Position numbers and translations under genes: made by a program
Notes under the pieces: model-generated
Databases searched by the model: none
Told to the model about the DNA's origin: nothing
Seen by the model: the letters and a program-made list of their open reading frames with translations, nothing else
Assembly (NCBI GenBank): GCA_001598975.1
Contig: BBXU01000530.1
Span: 1-26,552 of the forward strand
Length of the DNA stretch: 26,552 bases
Source: Parachlorella kessleri
Taxonomy: Eukaryota; Chlorophyta; Trebouxiophyceae; Chlorellales; Chlorellaceae
Direction: 5' to 3'
Part shown: positions 8,901 through 20,500 of the stretch, in pieces
Layout of the letters: each line of letters begins with the position of its first letter
Numbering within the stretch: the first letter of the stretch is position 1

Positions 8901-11900
8901 AGTGTGACGGTGGTCCCTGGTGCCAGGGCCTCTGGTCCATGATCTAGCTCCTCAAGCAACGTCCACATGAAGCTTGCCCTGCAGCACTGCTGCCGACCTT
9001 AGTAAGGGGGTGCCTTAGTCATGGTCTAGCTCCTCTAGCAGAGTCCACATGAAGCTTGCCCTGCAGCACAGCTGGCGGCCTTAGTAATGGGGTGCCTTAG
9101 TCATGGTGCAGCTCCTCTAGCAGAGTCCACATGAAGCTAGCCCTGCAGCGCAGCTGCCGACCCTAAGAGAGTCAGGGTGCCTTGGCCTTGCAGGCTGCCA
9201 AACGCAGGAGAAAGTTGGTAAACCCTGGTGCACTTGTGTTTGTTGTGGGAACCCAGTTTCCGGGGAGCAGTCTGCCATGCAGGCACGATGCATGCCCATT
9301 GGTGGACTCATTGTGACGCGCCCGCATGCCTGCAGTCTTGCCCGCCCTTGGGGGCACGAATGCGTTTTGCGACTCACCCGCCCCAGCCACAGATAAGGAG
9401 GTCGGAGGTTGCCAGGCCAAGCTTCCATCCCCCTATTTGGAGCGGAAGCACAAAACTGCACAAAGCACCACACACAGCATGTCATCAAGAACACAACCAC
9501 CACACTGCAGGGTACACCTGCCTACCTATCTTTAAAGTGTAAATCTAGTCTGACAAGGCTGCCAGCCTTCGCCATCAACGTTGCTGCCGGAAACGTCCTT
9601 CACCAAGGACAGGTGTGTGCGCCATGCCCTCTTAGCTCAAAAGGTCATGCAGCCTAGCTGTGCAGCCATCCCCTCATCCAGGGACGCACCATTGCACTGA
9701 GTTAGTGTGGGTGGCATACATATCATTTACAACAGCATCAGCAGCAGGCAGCAAGCGCAAGAACAGCTGGGACCCAGACTCACTAGCCCTGGGACTGCTG
9801 CGGCTGCTGCGGTGGGCCCTCACTGCGCCCTGCTGCTCTGCCTAGGTAGCCTAGAGCCTTGCGGGCGCTCAGCAGCAGGCCACTGTTTTCGTCATCAGAT
9901 GAGCCCTCCTCGCCCTCGTTGGCAGCCTGTGTGGAGGCAAAGTCTGCCAGGCCCCGCTGCTGGGGAGGCGGGGTGGGGCGGCCGCCATCCAAGGATTCAG
10001 ATGCTGTTAGGCTGGAGATCCCTGCAGAGTCCGATGCGCTGGGGCAGGTTTTCAGCTCCCTGAAGACTGCTGCAAGGTCAGCTTTGTTCTGCACAGTACC
10101 CCCCCCGCCATTGCCAAGCACCAGCCTAGGCGCCGAGCACAGGCCTGATTCATTCTCCGCACGAGCTCTGTGAACCGCAAGTGCTGCTACGCCCACAGAC
10201 CTGAAGAAGGCGGCAAGCATGGCATATCTTGCGAGCATGCAACACCACAAATTTGTTCAGTTGTGTAGTTCGCGCTGCCAAGCAGAGGGCCTCCTGCATC
10301 TTACACATCAGCTCACGTGGTACAGTGTACCGTGCGACACCAACACTGTTGCCTCGAACCCCACATAGAGGCAAGCTGACGGCTGGGATGCACCATGTGG
10401 TAGTGCCACAACCCAGGCCGCCCAGAGCATCACTTTTTTTGAGGGCACCCAGTACTATCTGCGCACCTAAGGGGTCCTCGTCCTGACTCTCCAGGAAGTA
10501 CTGTGATGGGTCCCAGCCGCCTACAGCATGACAGCACGGCCCCTTCAGTCCCAAGCTGCAGGGCCATGCCCCCTGCTGCCGAAGCAGGCAAAGCGCCGCG
10601 ATTCCTGAGAGCGAGCACCATGCCCATGCAGCGTCCCACAAGCCCGTCTACTTGCGCAGCTACTTCAAGGGTTATGCCACAGCCTGTGGCCGTGTAGTCC
10701 CCATGTATGAGTGCCAGTTTGTAGTCCAGTGCGATGGAGTGACCAAGCGCATGCGAAGCGCCACATGCACGGGAATCAGGGTCTCGTGCTTACCCAAGTC
10801 TACGCAGGGCGGCTGCTCCAGAGGTGCTGCAGCAGGGCAGTAGGCCGCGGGCCCGGGCCGCAGCATCATCAGCTCGTCGCCCAGCTGCCGGGGGGATGAA
10901 CAAAGAAAGCAGTTTGACAAGGGAGTATATGGCAAAAGCAAAGGAAGCCTAGGCGGAGGGGCATAGCACGATACAAACCCCCCACTATAGAAACCAATGG
11001 GGCTAGCTGGCGCCTGGCGCTGAGCCATGTTGTAGACAGCTAGCGTGGCCAGCTTGCCTGTGTGCCAGGCTTGCTTACGAGCTATAGCTTCACCCGTCTC
11101 TAGAAGTTACCTAGTGATGACCTAGACCACCAACTGGGGTATTAGCATGGGTGGCAGGTAGTGCAAACAGGGAGTAGAGCTTGGCTGGACTGGACTGGAC
11201 GGAACTGACAGGGCTGGATGCAGAATGAGGCTGAGTCTTGTCTGAGGTCTGAGCCAGTAGTTCTCTCCTAGTATGATGGCTATAAGGTTCACTGGGCAAC
11301 CTAGCTTGATCCTGGACTGGACAACTGAGTTGTGAAGGTTGTTGAGAGCAGGCACTTAGCGTTTGAGTTACTACTAACCCACCTGAAGCACTTTGTGTGG
11401 GTCGGGGTTGATCTTGCTGTAGCCAGTGCTGGAGTTCAGGATCCCAACCAGGACGGCATCTGCGGAGGAGAATCCCACCAGCTTGAATTAGCACTGCGGG
11501 AGGAAGAGCTGCACCAGCAGCAAAGGTGCTTGGCTTATCCCAGACGTCCAACGGCCGTGCTGCCCCAACATGGGAGAGGAGCAGGGAGGCAGCAAACACC
11601 ATTGCCCTGCTAGCAACCTTTGCAGTAAGAGAGGAACTCCGGTCGAGTGTCCACTCCGCCCCAGGCCCTCGTGGTCCTCAAGAGGGAAAGAGCATCTGGC
11701 GCATGCCTTGTTACAGGCTTTACCCACATGCCTGCCATGCAAAGCCTGCTGCTTTGCAAGCCGGTCTGACTGGCAAGGCCCAGTTGCCATGCTCCTCGGC
11801 TCAGGAGAAGTGTGTGCATGTCTTGCCAGGGAGGGGGGCAGGGAGCCCACGACAGCATCCTGGTGAGACCGCTTCCAAGCTGGGACACTTCCAGCCCCGC

Positions 11901-14900
11901 GCCGGCTGGGAAGGTTGACGGACCCAGGCCCAACACTGACGTTGCTGACTCAAACTCACACGGGAAGTAGGCATGAAGCTCCTGGAAGGGAAGTCCCACC
12001 AGCTGGGGGTAGGCATGGATGGCCACATGGGCCTTGCTAGAGTAGTTCAGTAGCATGTTGCTCAGCAGGCCCGCTATGGGCTGGCGCAGCATGCGCGACA
12101 CCCTGCAGCGCCAGGTGCAGGCATCACAGCATGTTGTCAGGAAGGGCATTTACAAGCAGTTATAAAGGCAGGATCTGGGGCCGCTGGCTCTGCAGACAAA
12201 CAGTCCTGAGGGCGCTGCTTCCGAGCGCGCCAAATACATGCACATATGTCATGTCAGTGGCGACACGCTTGATTATCTATCCCAACACATGGTCCCCCCA
12301 GTATCAGATCATCGTCCCAAACAAGCGCCCGAGTGTGTATGTACAGACTTTACCTGCGTGCTTGAGCCACCATGGTAGGCACACCAATTACACGGGGGCT
12401 GCAAGCATACTTGAGCACTGGCACTGGGTCGGGCGACTTGATCTGCAAACACAACTTGTCAAAGTCAAGGCAAGGAGCCCTCTAGTATATGCTCTTTGAA
12501 CTTCTCCAGGTTTGTGTATTGCAAGCAAGAACAACACGGAAAGCCATGCTCCGTGTCCCAACAAGCTCCCAGCCACCTCAGGCTTAGCCTTCTGCCCGCG
12601 TACTGGCAAGGTGAAGCGCAGCCCAGCGTCCTCAAACACTGCAGGTTTTATTGCCTCCTTCCTTTCCTCACCTGAACCACTATCCTTGGGCCCCTGGCGA
12701 GCCCCACTTCAGCTGTGATCATTTCATCGAGCAGGACCGCCGCCCGTAGGCACTCAGCATCGGAATCCAGGGAGCTCCTGCGGCAGTATCAGATACCACG
12801 AGGCTCAGAGGGTGGGCCCAGCAGCAGGGCTGCCTCACTGCTGGGTGCTGTCGTCTGGGGGTGTCCCTCAGCAGCATCATTTCCTTTACATAAGCGTACC
12901 ACTCTCGCAATTCTGGCCCCTGCACAGTGTCGGCCAGCAGCGTCAGGACCTTCTGTGACAGCACACATCTAGTTGGCCATGAAGCTACCACGGCACATCC
13001 TCCCTGTGGCACCTCAGCCACAACTGGCCAGATGGCACAGCTGCCACACGTGAGCCTGCTAAGGCACAGGGGCAATAAGCCATGCCCTGGTGCATAAGAA
13101 CGGAAGCTCTGGCACCTGCGAGCCAGTGGGCCTTGCAACTGGCAGTAAACTCTTATCTGGCGTCATCCCTTGCTACAACTGGTGGCCTCCATGGCCTCAG
13201 CATAGCCAGCCAGCAAGCCGAAGGATCCCCACCTGCCGCCATCTCGGCATGCGAAGGACGCTTGTGGCTTCCTTGCTGACCGCGCAGATAACAAACAGTG
13301 ACAACCCATGCCTCACCTTGCGCCGTCCCCGCAGACGATGACCGCCCGGGCCTTGGTGGCAGCCACCATCTGGAGCGCTATGGGCTCCAGGGGGCTGCCC
13401 TGCCGGAACACAAACTTGGTGCCCAGGCGTTCCGGCGGGGGGATGGCTTCCCTGAAGAGGGCTTCCATCTCGAGCTTCTCTCGGTTCTGCAGGGGGGGGG
13501 GATTTTTTTAGGTTTTCCTTCTATGAAAACCGAGATAAGAGGGGGGAAGGAGAATTTAAGATGGAAATGCACGTGACAGGAAGGGGTGAGACAGCAGTGT
13601 GGCGGGTGCCAGCTGCGTCAAAAAGCAGGCGAAAGTAGAAGCGGAGACAAGCTGCAAGCACACAAAGGGCAATTTAGCAACAATATATGCAAAAACAACC
13701 TGTGTGAGACTCTGAAAATGTGCCCAAAAGGGATCACAGAAAGCTGCCCAGACAGTCGCAAAGAGGACATGACGTCCATGAAAGAGCTTCTGACCCGGGT
13801 GCGTAGCCAGGGCCTTCCAGGCCGTGAGCCGACCGTGTGTTATTGACGCCCCTCCATCAGGAGCGACAACACCTCATGCAACTCGACCGCACTTGTGTCA
13901 GGACCCAGCCCTAAGGCCCCCCTACCACTCCAAGATACCACCACCAGAAGATGTCAAGACGAAGGCACTACTAGCAGTGAAGCAGCTGGCAGCTTGCCTG
14001 CGTCAGTACGACCACCACATTGTTGCTGGAGCCTCGGGCGCCGTGCACTAGCTGCCACAGCATGCGGCTCAGCTGTGACAGGTCGTAGGAGGACTCACAC
14101 CACGCCAGCACCACCGTCTGCAACAGCACGGTATTCCGTGGGATGTAACCTTACCGGCTGTCGCCATGCTGTGGTTTGGGCTGCCGCTTCTCACATGCTA
14201 CTGGACCTACTCAGACTCCAACTTGCAAGACTGCTGATAGGCCCATCCCAACAGTCACAAGTGTCAGAAGGGAGGAGCAAGTGCGACAAGTGCGCCATGC
14301 ACAGTCGCGCTCTGCGTTGCTCACATGGTCCTTCTCATAGACTGCGCTGCCGCGCTTCACATTGCTCTCCAGCACCTCCAGTACCACCTGCACCCATGGT
14401 ACTGCAGGGTACTGCATGGTACTGGATGCAGCATGGCAACCCTGCTGCACATAGGGAGTTCAACCACGATGGACACACCACCACCGGTGCGGCTGGCGGT
14501 TGTCTGTAGGTGGGCCTACGGCACCTGCCCTAGGAGGGACTTGTCACAACACTCCAAGCGTGTCTGGTGTAGCTTGCCTCCCTAAACGTTGGCCTACACC
14601 ACCTCTACAGTGCTGCTCCTGGTGGTGCTCATGCTTTTTTCTGGCCCTTCGTTGCATCATTACAAGGAAGGGCCACTTCAGGGGCACTTGCCTGCTCTAT
14701 GAGTGCCAGCACAAGGGCGAAGGAGGCCAGGCCCAGCACCACCGTCAACACAGCAAAAACCTGCAGTCACAACACACAAGGCGGCCAGCAAGGGTGGGTG
14801 GGCGGTCTGCGAAGCCAGGGCCAGAACAAACGCTACCTGCCACTGACAACCTTGCTTCACTGGTAGGGCATGCATCACCACCTTGCTAATCTCGTTGGTC

Positions 14901-16779
14901 AGGGAGGTCTTAGCAGAAAGCAGGCCTTACAGACGCGGAGCAACATGTGCATGCCGTGCCGCTTGTCTGGACTAGGGACCGTGACGGCCAACAATCCCCC
15001 CATGTGGCAATGCCTTCCACTCATGCAACGTGCATAACACATATTCATGACTGGGGCGAGCCCTGGCTTGGCAGCCCCCTCCCCTACTTTTCAGCTGTCC
15101 TTTGCCTTACTCCCTCATGACAAGCCACACCCCATTATGCATTACCTGGCTTGGCAGCCCCACTTCGTTGGACTGGGGCAGGTCCTGGCCCAGGACCCAC
15201 CCCATCACAGAGTAGAAGTCAGCCCACCACTCGGGCGCGCCATCAGTGCTGGGCTCATCGGCGCGACCGTCTAGCCGCTTCATGATGGTGCCCTGCGCAG
15301 CAGAAGGACACAGCGCACCAAGGCAGCAGCCTAAGCGCAAGCGACGGCGTCCGCTGCATCAAAGTGCGATATTGCCCTTGCCACTCCAAAATAAGAGTCC
15401 ATGCAATTCGATGCTTAGCGGCGCCTTGCTCAAGAGGGTACAGCAAGACAGCGTGACTTCAGATGGAGACACTGTAGAAGGCTGGCAAGAGGGTAGGGCT
15501 TTGGCAAGCAGGGCATTGGCATGGTGAGGGACCAGCTTGGAAGGCAGTAGAATGACTTGACATGTCCCCTGAGGAGGCATGTCCTGTAAAGCGCTCATGC
15601 GCCTGCGCCTTGGCAGTGTGTAAGGGATATAGCAAGACGCAGTGCTCACCTCAATCCAGGCTCCCAGGCAGAATAGGACGAAGTTGAAGACCACAAAGAG
15701 CTGCATGGTACAAGCGCATTCCCACGTTGGTCTGGGGGGCGTTATCGTACATTGAGGAGAGCAGCACAAATGGCAAAGGGGGTGCGGCAGCCTCTTTCGC
15801 CAAGCCTTGCAATGTGCAGTGTAAGGCCAACAAGATGCAGTGGACATAGCCACCCCCACCCCACCCGCCACCCCCGACAGCTCACACACACCACCACCAC
15901 CACCCTGGTGCTGCCTCATGAACTATCACAAGCAGCCTGGTGGCACGCAAAGCCACAAACCTGCAAATCACTGAGGGTGTCCTGCCTCCAATTGTAATAC
16001 CTGTATGATGCCTTACCTGCATGCGACAGAGCAGCAGTAACAGTAGCAGGTAACATCCTAGGGGTTAATTTAGTTGCCATTAGTTAGGGACCACAAATAT
16101 ACTTGACAAGATCACAGCAGCCGAAAGGGGCTTGTTATTCGTTCCCTCTAAAGACCTAAAATCATGCATGGAGAGTAGCTGTTCTATCCATTGAACAAGT
16201 GAGTTATTTGACAAGCAACGCCAGCTACTAACTTCATGTTGTAACGTATAATGCAGCTGCCATATGGACCGCACAATGCACACTGACACAGTGGGGAGGG
16301 CACATATTTGTCCAAGAGAGCTGCCTTCTCTCCAGCTGTCTGCCCAACCTACCCTAAACAGTCGAGCACGACTCACCCCAGACGTCTGCCCAGGAGGCTC
16401 GCCACCGTCGCAGCTGCCTTCTCAACGATTTTGACAAGAAGTTTACTGGCAGGCCTCTTGAAGAGGGTTCCAGGCTATCTGGCAGCTCAAGGAACTTGTC
16501 ATCCTCCGCATCTTCAATCTTGAAGCAGCTGCCAGCGCCTTTACGGGCCTGGCTTGGGCCGGGCGCCAGGCGGTTTGTACTTCCTAGAGATGGCTGCTTT
16601 TTTATGCAAGTGGTGCTAAGAGCCCTGCAGGGCACAAGACGGCGGTCCGATTATGCACCCGACACATGCTGGTTTGCCATCCATGCCATCCAGCCAGCAA
16701 GACAGCGTACCTTCGGTGCAGGCGTGGATGCGGCCGTGCGTTTGCAAGCCTGAGAGGAGGTGATCCCCAGCGGCTCCAT
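5909..16779 (-). CDS. CASTOR/POLLUX (DMI1)-type ion channel, copy A, 24 exons
   Basis: The plant family forms ligand-gated ion channels (nuclear envelope in land plants, needed for nuclear calcium oscillations). Membrane helices with a pore loop are followed by RCK-like regulatory modules. The gene was rebuilt from splice signals, codon phase and alignment to copy B (17531-25896). The summed exons are 2829 nt, an exact multiple of three, giving 942 codons plus TGA. Diagnostic matches include FVFRQGSPL, INPDP, LLICGWGG, HVKADPR and VIGYY...VINP near the C-terminus, which parallels the plant LIGYR...VINP motif. The chosen ATG (16777-16779) has A at -3 and G at +4 and follows an in-frame stop, but no upstream exon is excluded. 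Exon groups are listed as separate entries. Two of 23 introns have GC donors. The copy seems intact, with no frameshift. Subcellular site and ion are not determinable here. Confidence 0.88.
8138..8345. repeat. Intronic tandem repeat, 77-bp period, with TCTAG microsatellite
   Basis: GTCGAACAGCG starts units at 8197 and 8274 (77-bp period). Both continue with CCACCCCTG(G/A)CTGATAAT and a GCACGGG(G)ACTAA segment. A more diverged partial copy lies before them, and (TCTAG)n sits at about 8182-8199. The repeat lies inside the intron between exons 19 and 20 of channel gene A. Confidence 0.85.
8937..9181. repeat. Three tandem 82-bp repeats spanning the exon 18 acceptor of copy A
   Basis: The word AGCTCCT recurs at 8946, 9028 and 9110, an exact 82-bp period. 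Each unit holds, on the minus strand, a TGCAG acceptor followed by sequence encoding (A)SFMWTLLEEL. Only the leftmost unit (the last one transcribed) continues into the genuine exon 8869-8978. The two others run into an in-frame TAA or lose similarity a few codons later. Boundaries are approximate by several bases. Confidence 0.9.
10467..14117 (-). other. Copy A exons 8-15: first RCK-like module
   Basis: Exons: 13998-14117, 13317-13486, 12672-12777, 12354-12442, 11960-12102, 11383-11459, 10794-10884 and 10467-10520 (residues about 220-502). A Rossmann-type start (TVVLAWCESSYDLSQLSRML) is followed by VVVVLTQ, EKLEMEALF, the family hallmark FVFRQGSPL, VAATKARAVIV, a SDAECLRAAVLLDEM segment, RMLRQP, YPQLVGLPFQEL, INPDP and LGDELMMLRPG (plant: LQEGDEVLVIA). 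Five of these exons match their copy B partners exactly in length (170, 89, 143, 77 and 54 nt). The intron 13487-13997 has a GC donor, as does its copy B counterpart. Confidence 0.87.
11179..11203. repeat. Short (TGGAC)n tract in intron
   Basis: Repeated GGACT/TGGAC pentamers occur in the intron between copy A exons 14 and 13. Similar CTAGA/TGGAC pentamer tracts occur near 6520-6535 and 8182-8199. Confidence 0.7.
14325..16779 (-). other. Copy A exons 1-7: N-terminus, membrane helices and pore
   Basis: Exons: 16711-16779, 16377-16593, 16017-16057, 15650-15700, 15146-15292, 14692-14760 and 14325-14387. Residues 1-95 are Ser/Pro-rich with an acidic patch (KIEDAEDDKFLELPDSLEP) and then a basic RRQLRRWR stretch. 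Residues 96-126 are hydrophobic (CYLLLLLLLCRMQ joined to LFVVFNFVLFCLGAWIE). The tiny 41-nt exon 16017-16057 is required because it converts phase 1 to phase 0. Residues about 146-165 are the pore-like segment (EWW...WVLGQDLPQ). Residues 176-198 form the next helix (VFAVLTVVLGLASFALVLAL), leading into LESNVKRGSAVYEKDH, which matches the plant segment linking the last helix to the first RCK module. The intron at 14388-14691 has a GC donor and is absent from copy B. Confidence 0.82.
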
Positions 16780-17530
16780 AGTCGGGTCTTCAGAGGAGGC
16801 ATCAAGCGATCCGTTGCGCTGCCGCCTCCTTGAGCACGATCTAGACGAGCTATCAGTCCTTAGAATGCGTCCGATGCAACTTCACACAGCTAGGAATCTC
16901 CGATGGCACCTGCCACCGTGGCAAAGTGTGTCAGCGTTAGTCACCCAGCATAGGGGGGGAGCATGGGCATGGAGATCGGCCACAACCCACAACTGTGTAA
17001 AAGTGATCAGCCATTTGGAGTACATATAGCAAGCCTCAAAACTGGGCTTAAGCTTTACAGTACAGCTTTACAGCAATTGACCAGGTGTGGGCAGCCAGGG
17101 TCAGGGCCTTAACACTTAACCTAACACAGCTAATGCACCACACATGTACAAGCACATCAAAGTGAAACAGTACAAGCAGGTAGGTTTGGCTCGACCATGT
17201 TACTTTCCGAATGGTGCTTTTGCACTATGCTCTATGCCTCAATGGGTGTCACATGGCGGGCAACCAAACAGGTTAGTGGGGAACAGTCACAACCAACTCA
17301 TTAGCAGCACGACGGACAACAACACAGACTTCGTCATCAGAACACAGGTTGTTACAGGTTTCAATTCTGACAGGTGACAACTGGTAGCAAAAATGTTTTG
17401 AACACAAGACACGCTATCTTACTGTTACACCAACCCATCAGTGCAACAAGCTCCCTTGTCCCCAGCGCTGCTCACCACTGTAAGTGCTACTAGTGGTAGT
17501 GCTGTCAGAAAGCTCAGCTGCGAAACAAGT
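16780..17530. other. Spacer between the two channel genes
   Basis: It holds the 3' untranslated region of copy B and the upstream or 5' untranslated region of copy A. An open frame extends about 90 nt upstream of the chosen copy A start (Arg/Ser-rich) before an in-frame TGA, with no ATG in that frame. GCTTTACAG is repeated near 17050-17075. No other gene is seen. Confidence 0.55.
17425..17429 (-). promoter_or_regulatory. Candidate TGTAA polyadenylation signal of channel copy B
   Basis: TGTAA on the minus strand lies about 100 nt after the TAG stop at 17531. TGTAA is the usual poly(A) signal in volvocine green algae. The motif is short and could occur by chance. Confidence 0.45.
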
Positions 17531-20500
17531 CTACAAATACAAGGACCCGTCATGCTCCAGAGACGCACTGCCCTCCTCTCCTGTGCGAGTCAAGCTTCCA
17601 CTCAAGTCCTGGGTTGCCTGCTGTATTGTTGTGGTCAGCGCCATGGTTACTATCTTGCACCGGAAGTCGCCACGGTTGAAGACGGTGGGCTGTGGGGCGA
17701 AGGGCAAGCTTAGCAATCAGGAGTTTGAGGGTAGCAGGCACCCCCGTATTTATACTGGTCCTCGTCATGTGGGCTTGTCCTGTGTGGCTGTATGAAAAGA
17801 CCAAGCCGCATGCCCCAGGCAATGCCTGTGGACCTGGAGTAGGCAGGCTTTGATCAGAAGGCCTTGGCTTGCCTGCATTCTGAGCTGTAGGCCTAGAGGG
17901 TTCACCACGACCTCCAGTGGCATCCCGGCAGCGTGAGGCAGGCGGTAGTATCCCATGAGCACCTGATGCACCGAGGCAGCCCGAGCCTGCAGCATCCAGG
18001 GGCGTGTGATAAGGGACGTGTTTTGTTTCCATGCAATAAAGGCCATGCGGCGCCAGACTCTCTTGACATTACGCAGAATGCACCCTTGAGGATCCAAACG
18101 GCGCGGCACAGTGCAGGCTGCACTGCCTGGTGGGCGGGAGGTGGCGACTGAGGCACCTCTATACCATCCTGGGTATTTGAAAAACCCACTGGCCACAGCG
18201 CCAGGTTGAATGCATTTTCTTGCCGGCACGCCTGTAATTGCAAGTAGCTCAGCCGCTCCCCCACAGCAGCAAATGCGGAGCTGTCTTGGACCACCAAGTC
18301 GCTCCCCTGGCCCAGCTGCTCGTAGGGCAGCATGACTCGCGGCTCGTAAGCTACCTGCGAGCAGGGCGCCGTCGGTTGGGCCTCAGTCAGACGAGGCGAT
18401 GCCCTGGCCTGGGTACGAGTATCACAGAGTGTCGGGTGCCCTGACTTACACACAAGCAGCACGGCAGCATGATCGAGTCCTTGACGCCTACCCTCAGATC
18501 CATGACGGTTCAGGCCTGACCGTGTCCCAACTTGGGAATCACTTGCGGTTGGCAGTCCCGCCTAGGGATCCCTGAGCAAACCCTTACTGCCTTCCCGCAC
18601 ACCCTGGCACATGCAAGCCTACCTGCGTGAGCACTTTGGCTGCAAAGGAGGTGGCGTTGACGATGACGCCCAGGGGCAGGCGAGTGGAGTCCTCAAACCG
18701 CGTGCGCCCGGTGTAGGACATGCACTCGCACACGATGTTGATCTGGTGACAGCCGCGCTCCTGGGCGGGGCATGAGGAAAGACCAGGGCGGTGCCAGGGT
18801 GTCCACCGGAATGAGGGGCGAGGTGCCGCCCAGCAGCAGGGAGGTAGGCATTGCAGTCTCACAGTGACTCAGCTGCTGACAGCTGCGGTCTCTAGGGGCA
18901 GGCACGGACACCGCATCCCACCCTCTGTTTGGGGCCCTCTCCGCTCGTAGGGTTGTCTCACCTCCAGCAGCAGCCGGATGTTGAGCTGCACCTGCAGGAT
19001 CTCTGCGTCGAGCCGGAGCAGCTCCGACTGGCTCAGCCAGCGGTGCGACTCCAGGGCACGGGAGTGCTCCTCCACCCACTGCTCGTCTGCGCCAGCACAG
19101 AAGGGTAAGTCATGATTTGTCAAGCCCTGGTGGGGCAGGCAGCAAGACCCAGCGTCTGGGAGTGCTCCCCCATCCACTGCTAGGCCGTTCTACAACGAAT
19201 CTGGATTCTGAATCAGCTTGGTCAGCAACCGTTACTGGCCTCACTTTGTTGGCCCCACTTGTGGGGCACTCACGGAACCAGAATCAGGTGGCGGTACGCC
19301 CTGTAAACTACTAGACTACAAGTCAGCAACCTATTTGCGAGTACATGCGGGCAGCAGTCGGCAAGGTTCAAGCACTCACTTACCACAGAACACTACAGCA
19401 GCCTGGAACTGCGCAATGTCGACAGCAGAAGCCAGGCAGTGCCGCATGCGTGGGTCCGCCTTGATGTGCTTCATACACAGCCGGGTCACGCCGTGCTGCT
19501 GGCATGCCGCTCCTGCAGCAGCGCAGCTGGCAAGAGTTATCAGGCAGTAGATCTCCCGCATGGCTTACCAAATCTCATGCATGCATTTTGATAGTTGCAT
19601 GTGGCGCACCAAGCGCCTCAACCTCAGCATGCACAGCAGGGCACACCTTCGTTCTACCAACAGAGTATCATGCAGAAGATCAAGATGCACGACACTATAG
19701 ATGCCACACATGCTGGGAGCAGGAGTCTTAGCCTGACCTTGACGAGGCACCCCAGGTGTACTCATGTCTAATCTGACACGGGCGATGTTGTCGCAAGTCG
19801 CCCACTGCGATCATCTAGCAGCTCATACATATTCACAAGGCAAGCACGGGGCACCACCCCAATAATGACCCTCTCACACTTGCACAGTCTATGTGCACCA
19901 CATCCTCAACATTGCTACCCTCGTCAAGCTGCATGCTCACTCACGGAGGTCTGTTAAGTCTCGTTCGTTCAGAAGCGTGACGCAGGCTCCCGGCGGCAGC
20001 GGCTGGAGACCATGGTCCAGCTGGGCAAGTAGCTCCCACATCAGGCAGTCCCTGCGGCGGCACAGCAACAGCTCTCTCCTGATGAAAAAGGCCGCTTGCC
20101 GCAGCAGCTGGACAAGGCACAGGACTGCTGCAGGTCAGGCCACAAACTGATCAAGCTCGGGTGTACAAGCAAACCGCTCTCTGATAAAGGGAGTACACCC
20201 TCAAGCAAGGGGCCCACTGGGAGGGCAAGTCGCAATGCCCACGACAGCATGAGGCACTAGCATGCCTTGCTTGTCCAGGGTGCCAGCGGATACTTCTTCT
20301 TTTACTACTACCGGTGGCAGCCCCAAGGTGCCCTGGTGGGTGGGAATCATGGGAACACTTTAAAAGGCACCCCTGGCACTACTACAGTCACTCACGAGCC
20401 CCAGCCGCAGATGAGGAGGTCCATGGCCGGCAGAAGCGTGTTGCTGTACTGAAGTGGGAGCAAATACCTACGCACAGGGCACACACGATTGTGATGAGTC

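Larger units (their letters stand above)
5909..10069 (-). other. Copy A exons 16-24: linker, second RCK-like module and C-terminus
   Basis: Exons: 9784-10069, 9378-9455, 8869-8978, 8506-8637, 7798-7925, 7386-7523, 7022-7144, 6606-6719 and 5909-6121. Exon 16 (286 nt against 133 in copy B) is a low-complexity acidic, Ser- and Gln-rich linker, residues about 503-597. Its acceptor was picked by phase and is the least certain. The second module opens with LLICGWGG and MWTLLEELDHG, followed by HVKADPRSRTQLQNALDI, the RFEDPYRLP segment, VVQDSSAFAAVGEEISFLQL and VIGYYSVP...VINPQG. The last exon has FNRGDLGCKVV and an Ala/Glu-rich tail ending at TGA 5909-5911. Confidence 0.86.

Noticed and set aside
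5909..16779. Initial idea that the channel exons belong to a VPS13-like or other large vesicle protein
   Set aside because: The RQGSPL, NPDP, CGWG and VINP motifs in the expected order, with membrane helices first, fit the CASTOR/POLLUX family instead.
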